A DNA stretch of 64,000 nucleotides from Rhypophila decipiens (lineage: Eukaryota; Ascomycota; Sordariomycetes; Sordariales; Naviculisporaceae): assembly GCA_033297075.1 (NCBI GenBank), contig MU858158.1, positions 59,333 through 123,332 of the forward strand, read 5' to 3'. This document shows, piece after piece, positions 38,701-49,812 of this stretch. The notes below the pieces were generated by a model that did not search any database, was not told where the DNA came from, and saw only the letters and a program-made list of their open reading frames with translations. Made by a program: the position numbers and the translations under genes. Position 1 is the first letter of the stretch. Each line of letters opens with the position of its first letter.

Positions 38701-38939
38701 GCATGTTTTGGAGGTGGTTTTGGTTCGTATGTTTTCTTATTTTTGGGTACCTTTAGTGAGAGAGGTGTTGTTGGGTGAGAAATAGGTGAGAAATTGGGTA
38801 TATTGCGAGTTTGGAGCCGGTCCGTCGTACAATCATTATAATGACAGGCAGCCAACCATGGTGTGGCCAAGGGGGAAATAGAAAGAACAATGCCGAGAGG
38901 AAAGCTCATATCGTCGTGTCGACTTCTGACAAGGCATCC
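32746..38939. other. 6.2-kb region without recognised genes
   Basis: Many short frames on both strands, frequent stops, no recognisable domain. A (GGC)n run of about five units lies near 36,723-36,740. The segment 34.2-36.1 kb has fairly long frames in several registers, such as 34812-35030 plus, that could be decayed coding DNA, but I cannot assign a family. Downstream of 37.7 kb the DNA is rich in pyrimidine tracts and could be the long 3' untranslated region of the small gene on the minus strand. Confidence 0.35.
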
Positions 38940-39104
38940 TCAGCCGTAGCAGAGAGGGCAGCTTCCCTCAACCACAATATAGCGCTCATGTGGCCCTTTG
39001 GAACATGAACGCTTGTGGCTGCCGTCCACCGAGGTGCCAAAGAAATGCACTCCTGGGTCGACACAGGCCGTATAGATGTAATAGTTCTTGGTGAAGTCAC
39101 ACAT
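38940..39104 (-). CDS. 54-aa Cys-rich small conserved-looking protein
   Basis: Too short for routine ORF calling. The ATG at 39104 reads MCDFTKNYYIYTACVDPGVH, then FFGTSVDGSHKRSCSKGPHE and RYIVVEGSCPLCYG, stop. Five Cys (2, 14, 34, 49, 52) and several His occur, ending in a CPLC knuckle that could bind zinc (inference). The pattern resembles small proteins common in Sordariomycete genomes (from memory, not checked). The ATG follows CAACA, a good fungal context. Upstream, 39350 (GTAGGT) and 39196 (ACAAATAG) delimit a likely 155-bp intron in the 5' leader. Function unknown. Confidence 0.72.
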   Translation of the reverse strand: MCDFTKNYYIYTACVDPGVHFFGTSVDGSHKRSCSKGPHERYIVVEGSCPLCYG

Positions 39105-39195
39105 TGTTGCGGTTGTAAAGAGCTTGGGTCGAAGGACCGTTGTCGGTGATGATGTCTGAGGATATGTCCGAGGTGCAACACGCGGACAGGCAGGA

Positions 39196-39350
39196 CTATT
39201 TGTAAATAATGGTTAACGAAAATGAACTAGACAGAGGAGGAAAAGGGGTGAGTGGGCTACTGTGTGTGCGTGTGTGGGTAAGAGATAAGTCCAGCCTATG
39301 TTGGGGGCCCATGGGGGCCTAACGGTGGGAGGATAGAAATCGGTACCTAC
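39196..39350 (-). other. Probable 5'UTR intron of the small Cys-rich gene
   Basis: Donor GTAGGT at 39350, acceptor ACAAATAG ending at 39196, with GTTAACC as a branch-like site about 20 bp earlier. A leader of CA- and CT-rich sequence (39,560-39,360) precedes it, and the short second leader exon ends at the ATG at 39104. Confidence 0.5.
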
Positions 39351-42300
39351 ATATTTGATATGTGAAGCTGAGCGGCTGGGTGGGCTGATGTACCGGAGAC
39401 CCTCTCGGAATGCAACGGCGGCAGATGATGCAAGGGCTTTGCCTTGTCAAAACGTTGATGTATTTGGAAGAGAGAAGTGTGACGAGTCTGAATGCAGAGT
39501 CTGTAAAAGTGGGATTGGGTTTGTGATGATGGTGATGAAGGAGGAAAGAAGATGTCAAGAATGACTCGCTTCGGAGAGTTGTCGACTTATATGGAAACTG
39601 GACGAGAGAAGGAGTATGTTCAAGTTGTCGACCAAGATGAGACCGATATGGTGATATGGGGGTATAGCAGAGATGTATAAACAAGACTAATGTCTCCACT
39701 TGGATGTGTTTTGAAGCAGGCGATGTCAAGCAAAAACAGATGGCCGTAGCGCCGTGCTTGTGTTGTTTGTAGGACCCCCGCAGCTGTTTTATTTTTGGTG
39801 AAGATTTCCCTGTCCTCTCTTTGCGATATGTGAAGCGATATAAACTGAACCTGGCCGGGTATGAGTCGTTACCGTGATCTGAATACCTTGCTACCTGTTG
39901 GCGGCACGCCAGATCGGGCGATGGTACGTAAACTTGGCGGTACGGAATATTTCCTACCAGCTTGTCTGGTCTTGGGTGTTGGCCAAATTCCAAGGTTATG
40001 CTCAGCTTGTTGTCATGTGTCTAAGAGCGAAGTGGTGGGTATCGCTGGACATTTAGGCGCTGGAGATAGCCCCATCAGCGACCGTCATATTTAGGAAGGA
40101 GAAAGACGTTTGTGTATCAAGGCTTTCTGCTATAGGAGTCGACCATGTATATGAGCCGAGAGATGGCCCAAGAGGCGAGACAGTGGGATGTAAGATATCC
40201 GGATGCTTGTGGAGAGAACAATTTGGTATAGGGGCGCCCAGAAAACGGGGGCTGATATACGGACGAGGCCAGAGTAGATATTTGGCACGAAATTCCGACT
40301 TTTTGTGGTTCAAAAGTGCGGAACAGGGACAATTAAAGATGGGAAAGTGGGAAAACGGGGACAACAAAACCAGGGCGAGGCCCGTACAACGTTATGGTCT
40401 GAGAGCTCAGTCAAGCGAAGACTGTAAAACGAGACAGGTTGGAACCTGGACAGGAGAGGGCCAAACAGATCGATATCGGCCAAGCGAAAAAGGGGGGTAG
40501 CAAGCAAACGAAGAAATGGAGAAATGATAATAAAAAGAACATTATCATTTGAGTGTCCGTTCTCAAATCATAGGCGTGGCCTGGTCTAGGTCGTCGAGCT
40601 CCCGGATCGCCCACCTCGGCCATCACCCTGGATCCTTGGGAATTTCTGTCACAGTGGGGCAACGGAAACAAAAACGGTGCCGTACGCTAGACATTCAGCA
40701 AGCATCTCCCGGAAGCTGACGGAGTCTGCTATGCTCCCCAAAGCCGTCGAATGCGAATTCCACGAGTTTTGTCGCGGACGGGCATGCAGCATCTCTTGAG
40801 TCCCGCATTCTCAATGCCAGCCAAGTACGAGAGTACTGGGCAGAGGACTACGATCCTACGGATCATCGGTAACATGGCAACATCACGGATTCTTGGGTGG
40901 TGCCGGTATCCCTGCCTGCGGCCGTGCGAGTTTTACGCCAAAGAAACGCAGCGGGCGCCAAGACCGTAAAGCTGCCCTGGCCCTTCTCCTGGAAGGCGCT
41001 GAAGAGTCAATCGCTGGGAACCTTGATGGCGACCCATCGCCTCGAGACGGATGTCAGCGCATGCGAGGTCGTTGTGGCGGTTTCGCTGCATCGCCAAAGA
41101 CCAATTCCATTTGCTGGCGAAAACCGTTTTACATTCCTTGTCACCACACCAAAGAAACGTGTGCATGCTGCGAGGTAAATCCGCCTCCAGGGGAAGCTCC
41201 AGCAAGCCCTTGCATTCGCGAAGAGGAAGCTGCAACCCCGCTATCCGTAACGCCTGGTCCTAGCCTGCCCGAAGTGCGCCGGGGCTAAGGGGCTGCGGCA
41301 TATCAGAATACCCTAGGCGAGGTGGGGAGAAGGGAACAATGGCTCTCAAAGACAGCAAGAAAGAAGGCCATAAACAGGTGTGGCAGACTCGAACCAGGGG
41401 CAGGATGGAAGGTGGATGAAAGGGCAAGCAAGCCCTTCCACGAGATCGACCATGGCGCCCACCACTTGGAGGGGTTTTTTTCCTCGCGCACCTCGTTAAC
41501 GAAGCCAACAGGCGGGTTCGAGGTCCTGAGGGGTTCGTGCGCAGACGACAGAATTTGAGGATGAGTCGTCAAGATCTGTGGAGATACCATAGTCAAATTG
41601 GCCAGTCGAAAGCGCCGACACGCGACTAGAGTCGTAAATCAGGGGACTGAGGGCTGATGAAGAAAAAGCTTCCGGATCGGCAACTGACGTGATGCCAGGC
41701 TTGTCAGCGCTTGAGAAGCCCAGCCAGCGCACAGACTCTCAGCGCAAAAATCCGTCACAGGCCTACGGGGGCCAAATGCTAGCACATGAGAAGCCCCGTC
41801 CGTCCCATTACGGCGTCCTCTGTCGGTCCGTACCTGGCTTCCGTCACGAGGCTTCCGTCACGAAACGGCTCTCGGACGTCTTGACCCCTTGAACTCCGGT
41901 GCACTGTCGCACTGGAGCAGCTGGGTGGATCCGTCTGGGACAGACTTGGTTCCCTTCTCAATCAGTGTAGGCCAAATGCGGATAATAGCTCTCATGATTA
42001 TAGGAATAAATCAAGAATTCGCGTGTCAGATGAGCAAAAAGGCAATATGTTTGTGGGGAGGGCAATTTCGAACGATATCGCAAGGCCGAACAGGGAATAT
42101 AGCAGACCCAAGGTTGGATAGAGTCGAGCAACCGTGGGATTTGATTCGTCGAACAGGCTGTAAGTCGTGATCTCTTGCATCCCATCGCTACCCCAGATAG
42201 AGGCTGCATTTTGTTGTGCCGAAAACCTTCATCATCTCGTTTGGTAGGATCTCCGTACGCCGAGGATCAGAATCGCGAATATCTCAAAAGATGGGGTGAT

Positions 42301-45300
42301 TGTACCAGGCCTATATCATCAGCCCAAAGTATGGAAATTGGGCTACCTTCCTGTCCTCCCAATACCCGGACAGGATGGGCTTGATTCGCACCAATCACCA
42401 ATTACGCTCAGAGTGTGGCTGCTGTCGTCTTGCCGAGTTCGACTCCGTCGGCCACGTTTCTCGCCAGATCCTGGTGCCATCTGATCATGATCTGCAATTC
42501 AGAAACACGAAGGGCTTTGAGTTGTATTCTCAAGCCGATCCGGAGTGCCAAAAGCGGTGCGTTGCTCGTGAGCCCAGCAAATGCCAACACAACCCCACGT
42601 GCTGTGTGTTCTGGTGCTGATATCAACTCTCGAGCCCCAACTTTCGGAACCTTTGGAATATCTGGCCGGTTGAAGGGCCGCAATTAGTATATCGATGTTG
42701 GCGAGAGTCTCGGATATGGAAGGGCAGCCTCCATTGCACGATCGACCGCTACAGTGGGGGAGCAACTATAGCCCCCCCACGCTGTACAACGCTGGGGCGT
42801 TCGATGTCCGAGATAGGCATTGGGCGAGGTGATTGGCTGATGTAGATTTGGACAACGAGCTTGCTCCTAACTTGGTGAAGAGGATCTAGTCGTTTCATGG
42901 AGTCGTCATCTATTAACAAGTTTCGTGCATACTGTATCGTCTCCCCAAGGTTAGTCTTCTGAACGCGATCAATCGAAGAGGAAATCCGTGCCGCTCACAA
43001 GAAGTCCAGCAAGAGCCGCTAGATGTCACACTGCAGAGGTACGCACCAACTGACGCGCACGTTTTTCTCACGACAGAACGGGTCGGATGCAACATCGCAA
43101 ACTTGACTGACGCTAGGCGCCGAGATGGCCGGCGTTCTCATTTGGGCTAGCCCGGTGCTGGGTACAGGGGTTAATGGAGAGATTCCGTTTGGTAGAATAT
43201 CGGGGTCGAGGTTGACAGGTTTATTCTAACGGCGGTGCGGAGGCATGGTAATGCAAAGAATAGAACAGCATGAGCACGGGTGGTCGCCAGTGAAGAAAGA
43301 TGAAGAAAGCCTACTGAAAGGTACTCTCAGCTCAAGGAAACATATCGGCTTTGCTGACGTTTCTTTCAATTGTGCTTCAGGGGCCTTGTGCTGGTTGTGT
43401 CGGTTGACTGAACAATGTTCAGACAGGTCGAAAGGGTGCTAACAGGTGCTGGTGCTCAGTGACAGGCGGGGTTGCCAGTGAGAATGGTTAAGGACGGAAA
43501 CTTCCGGCATCATAGGTCTCACAATGATCGCACCTTCCCGGATGGCTAAGGCAAACTTTGAGTCCCGAAAGGCAGGCGCAAGACGGGAAATGCCGTGAAC
43601 CATTGCCCCAAACCATATCATGAGGAGATCGAGGGTGATGGCTCCTTGCCTCTGCACCAATTACTTCACCTCAAGGCTCAGAGTCTCGACCCGCCCTCTC
43701 AGACAGCGACAGCCGGATTGACCAGTGAATTCGACACATCATCTGATATGTGATAAAAACTTGGAACAGACAACGGAGACGCAGAACTGGAACGATGTGG
43801 TATGCAAAACTCGTGCGTGCAGTATCTGTGACCTGGTCGTCGGGACAGGCAGGCAGACAAGAGCTGCAGTTTTGACAGTAGCACTTGCATTGCGCTCAAG
43901 CCTCATGGTGTTCTTGCCTGCAAGAAGACCTTGTTGCTTTGCATCCTGGTCTCCCATCTCTCCAGCCGTTCTGAGTAAACGATGAGCTTTGGTGCGAAGG
44001 CAGAATGTCTGGATCCTGGACTTGAGACCTGAAAATCGTGGAGAGATCATCAAAGTGTCTGCAGTTCGCCTGAAAGGGGAATCATTCTACAGTACATACA
44101 GTGGCGCAACCCCACCTTCCCCGGATCTCGATAGCCTAACGCTGCTGTGCCTTTGCTTTGCGTTGTCCGTAATGTCGTTCCCGATCCTCGCTCGGAACGG
44201 GGCAGCATGGCCTGGCCCGGAGCATGTTATGCAAAAGACGGTGTTCGTCCGTTGTGTCATTATCTTATGCAGCTCGTCCCGTCTTTGGTGTGCCGAAGAC
44301 GCTGCGAAGTACCGGAGCCGGAGATCCTCCCGCCACCCGCCGCGACACCCGACACCCGCTCCCGGTTCCCCGGCCCATCTCAAAAGCTTTTGCGTGCCAC
44401 TCTCCATCAAGCAAATCCGCTGCGACAAGTCCAACGTCCAAAAACGCCACATTTAATGATTTGTGTTTCGAAGCCCGTGATCCGTTGTGGTGGATCCAAT
44501 CGCATCTTTGCAATCCTTCAAAATGGGTGCCCCCCTTGACGCACGTCCATCCATTTTGTCCAAGTGCTTTCGCACAGAGGATTCACACGATATTGCAGCA
44601 AGTATAGCCGTCTGACTAGATCAAGACAGGAAGCTGTTAGGACGCTGAGACCTCATCCAGCTGTGTAAGACAACTGGTCACGTCACACAAACAGACACCA
44701 AACAGCCGTACTTTACTCCGTACGGATACCTATCCAGGCCTAGCAAGTCTTTATGACTAATCGGGGAATCGGATCCTTGGCCGGCCCCACGGACAGCCCT
44801 GTAATTGACCGTCTTGCCCGGCGCGGTCCGAAATCGTTAGCAACTTAGACCCCGTCGGTAGCCCGCAAAACGGAGGATTCATTTCCTCCGTCTCAGTGAC
44901 GGCGGGCTAAACCAGATCCGGTTGGACTCAACGACAACGCTCATGTCATCCAAACTTTAAAGATGTCCGCCTGGATTTGCTCGAGATACTAGCCAAGTTT
45001 CAGCAACCGTACCTTGTTCTTGTTTTCCCTCACTTGATGCCACCTACCCCAGGTGAACCTGCGATTACATTTATGCTCAAGACCTTGGCGGGATGCTGGC
45101 CGAGGAGAGAGAAGAGGAAATGCTACATGCTCATGTCGCATCCTCTCTGTCAAAGCTTCAAAGGGCACGGCAAAACAAATTTGAAGGGGACTGTGTGAGC
45201 GATGACTTGCAGATGATCACCCGGTTTACGGCAAATGCAATGATGCACTGCTAATTAAAGCTGTCGCGTGGCTTTTTGATATTTCCACTGCTACTCCGTA

Positions 45301-47177
45301 CACTACGGTATTCGGGGTCTTGGCGACAGCTACAGGTGATTTGTTCACCTCTTTGAGGAATGGTTGACGATGGGCACGTCCCGTATCTGTACACGGCCGC
45401 GTGCCCTTTCGCAGTCCAAACGAAACCAAAAGGCTTGGTCGCCGGGACTTGCAACTTGCAACGGTCCAACGGCAGCGGACCCTGGCTTCAGCATCAACAT
45501 AAACTTGCTCGGCGATTTGGATAGATATCTCTCTCCCCAACTCATCAAAACACCTCCACGTTTTTGCCGACCACTGACTCCGTCGTAACATTAGATGCAT
45601 GAACTGGCGGTGAACCTCGTGTCTCTTGACTCTCTTGCTGCTTAACTTGGCCCCTTTCCAATCCCCGCCGTTGCATCATGGGAACGCTGTCAACGGGCAA
45701 AAACCCGCTTTCAAGGAGCACACGCCTAAAAGAGCCTATGAGAGACGTCAGGCTCCGGGGTGTGGTCTTTTACAGAAATGGACCGATCAGGGGTGAGCTC
45801 GTCGGCCTATTTGACAGATGAATAGTGGGGGATGGACAACTCCCGTGCTTGCCCCATGCGCACGCAAAAAGCCATGATGTGGGTGTCATCGTGGCATCGC
45901 GACAAGGGGAGAATATCCCTAGGCTGGCGCTACTCCAGCCAAGACCACCAACCCCACTGATTTCTTTGTTTCAATCGTCAAAGTACGGTCCAAGCTATGT
46001 AACTTCATCCCTACCAGTACTTTATGCTTACCTACGCATCGCTGCCGTGAGCTACCCACGTGGGCTCCGGAGTACGGAACCAGCCCCGGGCCGGCCCATG
46101 TTTCGAGCCGGGAGCCCTGGCTGCCATCATCCATGCGATTCACGCGAACTGTGGGGAGCACAAATTCTCAGCATACGCTATCCGGATTACACTACAAAAC
46201 TTGTCAGAGCGGACTGGGGATAGAGATAAACGACTAGCCCTATCGGAGCATTGTTCTTAAAGCCGAGTCTGATATAGGGTGAAGGCTTTAGGAAATCAAG
46301 GGGTCCCTAGGGCTACTAGCGGACGGACCTATCTCCATCTACACTATAGCTAAACAGGCCTCACGATATCAACCACCACCGCTGCGCAGAAATTATGAAA
46401 TCCGAATGGGATTAGCCCACGTGAACCACGTCTGATGAGCATGGAGAGGACGCAATCACTTCACAGCCAGAAACACATCGGGAAGAGTTTATCGCGATTC
46501 ACGACTAAATCACAAATAAGGAAACGTGTAGGGTTTCAAAATCAAACCTCGAGTGGGGGCTTGGATGGAGATGACGTGGACATCAATGGATAACAACTTG
46601 GAAACATCATGAGAGCTAATCATAGCGCTAGTGAGCCAGGTTCATGAAGAAACTATGCCTCATTGCCAGCTTCTCATGACCATACCAGTCACTTCTCAGG
46701 ACCAGGTGACGAACCAGTCGAGTCATTCAAAGACACAGCTTATTACGTGACTGGGAGCGCGAGATGCCAGACATGATACCGATCAGAAATCATCCTGCTA
46801 TGCCAGTATTTCGAGAAGTTTCCAGCTCCTGCAAACTCTGTCACTCTATACTAGTAGCCGGGTTTGTTCTGTGATACTCACATTCATTGTATTGGGTACC
46901 ATTTACGAGATCAGAGGATACATAAACAATACGCATATTCCTTATACCTCCAAAACCCATTGGCCGGCTGGATTCTTAATGAACAGTGCAATACAATTCT
47001 ACAATTCCATGAGTAGTTGTCTATCATCTACTTTGACCATAGTAAATATGAAATATCTGAATCTCCAAACGCCCCAACTCCGTAATGAATATGAAATGCC
47101 TGAGCTGCGTGAATCCCATCATCATAGTCATAAAACAACAATGGAAGTAGAAAGAAAAAGTATTCTCCTGGCCTTCA
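39351..47177. other. 7.8-kb gene-poor region
   Basis: Apart from the leader of the small gene at its left end and a TIR-like palindrome at 42750-42786, I see no gene with a recognisable domain. A Cys-rich frame from an ATG at 42375 to 42620 (81 aa, ending CQHNPTCCVFWC) is the only small frame that caught my eye; it has no signal peptide and I do not call it a gene. Frames around 43.9-44.6 and 45.2-45.6 kb are open on both strands but featureless. Confidence 0.35.
42750..42786. repeat. Tc1/mariner-like terminal inverted repeats nearly back to back
   Basis: TACAGTGGGGG at 42750-42760 faces CCCCCCACGCTGTA at 42773-42786, the two arms differing by a small indel, with about 12 bp between them. 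The TA-CAGTGGGGG form is typical of ends of fungal Tc1/mariner/pogo elements. No internal coding sequence. Confidence 0.4.
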
Positions 47178-48114
47178 TTATGCAGCCCCCTTCTCAGTGA
47201 CATCCGACTTGGTATCATCATCTTTCTTCTCGTCCTCAACTTTGAGCTTCTCAACCCCAGCAACCATGCCAGTAAACGGACAAACTCCGCCCGCCGTCTT
47301 CCCATGACCCGGCGACGGGGGAGAAGCACCATCCGTCGTCCCCGCTTTCTTATCCTCCGAGTCAGAATCACTCTCAAGCACCTTCTTCCCATGCAGCCAG
47401 CCCTCCTTCTCAATCTCGCCAAAGTCCATCCCATCCGTAAACTCCTCACCATCATGCACATACCACTTGGTGAACAGATCGTTCTGGATCCAGATGACCT
47501 TGCCCAGCGCCTTGACAATCGCAATCTTGCGCTGCATGTGCAGCCTTGGATGCGACAAGATGGCTTCCGTCAGGATATCCTGAATCACCGCCAACCCGGC
47601 TCCAATATGGATATACTCGATGTGCAGGGGGTGTGTCCGGCCGATGCCGGTGTGCATCATGCCCACCTTGTCGAGATACTCCCAGAACTCCATCCGCGTC
47701 GGGTCCGAGCACAGCTTCTTGAGATATGCCCTGAGGAACTGCTTGCGGTGGAGGATCTGGGGAGATTCCTCGTCGGGGATCTCGTCCATTGGTCCTTCGA
47801 ATGCTGTGCTTCGGGTCTGGAAAGCCCGGGCTGTGATGTCATATTGGAGGAGCTTTTTGTAGACTATGTTGACCACCGCTGGGATTAGGGCCTGGATGTA
47901 TTTGGCTCCTGATGTGAGTGCTTCGATGTCATCTGTGTTTGGGGTCAGTTACCGCGGCGCACGCATTTGGGCTGAACTGGGCATTGGGGTTGCGCCTACT
48001 CTGGCCAAAGTCAAGAAATGAGTGGAGGTACCGAATTCGAGACTCTAGACTGGTGTAGAGTGATTTTCGGTCGATGTGTTGCATCGGCCGTTTTTGCTGT
48101 GTTGGGATCGTCAT
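47178..48114 (-). CDS. Fungal protoglobin-domain protein
   Basis: Heme-binding globin-fold protein of the protoglobin/globin-sensor type, with no fused output domain. Two exons, 48114-48000 and 47932-47178, join to 289 aa. The N-terminus is MTIPTQQKRPMQHIDRKSLY, with an alternative in-frame Met at MQHIDRK. The globin core runs to about residue 210: RIRYLHSFLDFGQNDIEALT, AVVNIVYKKLLQYDITARAF, HRKQFLRAYLKKLCSDP, FWEYLDKVGMMHTGIGR, HPLHIEYIHIGAGLAVIQDIL, KALGKVIWIQNDLFTKWYV. A His in the HPLHIEYIHIGAG stretch is the likely proximal ligand. The charged tail contains GGVCPFTGM, a Cys-Pro motif of the kind sometimes linked to heme regulation (inference). Role, perhaps gas or redox sensing, is not established. 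Confidence 0.88.
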
Positions 48115-49133
48115 GGCAACGAGACTTTGTGTGGATGAGGCTTTGAGGCGCTGATATTTACAAGTGCCGGGTGGGCTCCGAGTTGTCGATGTCGAGGTTG
48201 GTAGCAGCAGAAATCACGATGAAATGAGTCGTGTCTGGAGGGTATTGTTGAAGGATATCAGGCCCATATAAAGGAAACCCCAAAATGGGATTTTGAATGA
48301 CTGAGCATGGTGTTTCGAACGAGAACTTTTGGTGGTCTGAGTATGATGCCCGGGAGTCCCCTCTAGGTGGTTCGATTTTCGTGGTGGTGTCACAGGTGGT
48401 CTGACCTGCACATGGAGTGTGGGTCTGGCTGGCCGGTACCTGGTAAATCGACAAGACGCTAACCCTTTTTGTCAGGATTTGTTCATCATCTACACATATA
48501 CCAAGCTATGTCATCACATGACTTAAAAGTTCAGCAATGAGCATTTGTACATTCTCGTAAATATTGACATGCTTTTGTCTGCTTTTAGTATTGGGGTTTC
48601 GAGTTTTGAAAGGTCCAAGGAAAGGTCCGGAGTACACTGTCATTTTATTGTGCTAACTCGGGAAACCAATTTCCTAACTGGGAACCGCTGAATCCCATTC
48701 CACCAATCAGACGATGGTCTCGACTTACACCTTTTCCCGGGGAGTGGAGACGAGACCGGTCCAGGTGCAACTCCCATCAGATGTTGCCGCCGATGAGTCT
48801 TTTGCAGTTGAAAACTCGCACATCAAAGCAGATGGCAATCTTGAAATTGCGTTTTGAAGCACAGGACTACAGAGGCAATTCGACGGGATTGAGGCATAGC
48901 TCCAATTGTAGTGAGCACTGGGAACGAAAGGGCTCTCCGCACATCATTAACATTCCAAGTTTTTAACACCCTTCGTTAATCCAACAACTAAAACAACATA
49001 ACAAGGCAATAATCTTGGGGAGTTCTCAGCATGTTTCTACAAGATGGGTAAGAAGAACAAAGGAGAGAAAAAAACAAAAGAGGAAAGAGAGTAAAAAGCT
49101 CAGTAACCACGTAAGAGAGGATAGTTACCTACG
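48115..49133. other. Intergenic region
   Basis: Promoter side of the protoglobin gene. No gene recognised. Confidence 0.4.
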
Positions 49134-49420
49134 AAAAACCCACCCCTTTTCAGGTGGGTTTTTACTTCAATTCGGCTACCTTATCCAGCTAGGATCTTAA
49201 CCCCTTTTCAGGTAAGATCTTGACCTTAAAGTTCTGTAGCCTGCACAAGACCTTCGGGTCCTGTAGATATCCTAATTCAAGGAAAATACCGCCCTTACTA
49301 GGGCTCGAACTCGAGAGTTCGTTCGAGAGTTCTTTGGACACCAGCATTTTCTTTTGCCAGTTTATTCTGCCAAGCTTTTTTCGCCTGAATTTTACCCCAA
49401 TTTCTTTGGGTGCCTTTTCG
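49134..49420. repeat. Second hairpin-rich, tRNA-like repeat relic
   Basis: AAAAACCCACC at 49134-49144 and GGTGGGTTTTT at 49153-49163 form a perfect 11-bp stem with an 8-base loop. GATCTTA (about 49193) and TAAGATC (about 49213) form another, its loop also containing CCCTTTTCAGG. Near 49,290-49,330, on the minus strand, GAGTTCGAGCCC resembles a pol III B box, with a CGAACT/AGTTCG palindrome beside it like a class II variable arm. The layout parallels the repeat at 19.7-19.9 kb. Too degraded for a firm call. Confidence 0.35.
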
Positions 49421-49812
49421 GCGAGATTTTTGCAAATTGGCGGGATTTATAAGGGGCGACTTCCTCGGTCAGATATGGAGGGTCTGAGGAAGTCCAACAC
49501 TCGAGTTACTGGTTTCAGGCTGATTGGAAGGGATTTCTCGGTTGAACCCTCAATATCCGTCCCCGCACCTTGGATATGTTGTATTTCGCATACGATCTCT
49601 GATTTATTCCGTCTTGGGGGCCCGGCCAAGCGGATTCGTAAACCAACTTCCAAATGAACTCAGGGGGCGGGAGCGGAGATGTGAATGTGACCCTTGATTC
49701 GGCGATCAATCCAACGTTGAAATTGGTATAAGAGGTTCGGAGAGGCAACACGGGGATCAGATATGAAAACGCTTCTGCGGCATCAGTGTGACCAGTCCAA
49801 CGTATTCTCACC

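Noticed and set aside
39319..39993. 224-codon minus frame
   Set aside because: Overlaps the apparent 5' leader of the 54-aa gene; His/Ser/Pro composition is that of CT/CA-rich untranslated sequence.
41370..41460. Possible tRNA, because ACTCGAACCAGG resembles a B box in reverse
   Set aside because: No A box or foldable acceptor stem at the right distance.
44087..44452. 121-codon minus and 155-codon plus overlapping frames
   Set aside because: Both strands open through the same GC-rich stretch; no recognisable motif in either.
47304..47888. 194-codon plus frame
   Set aside because: Antisense shadow of the protoglobin gene.
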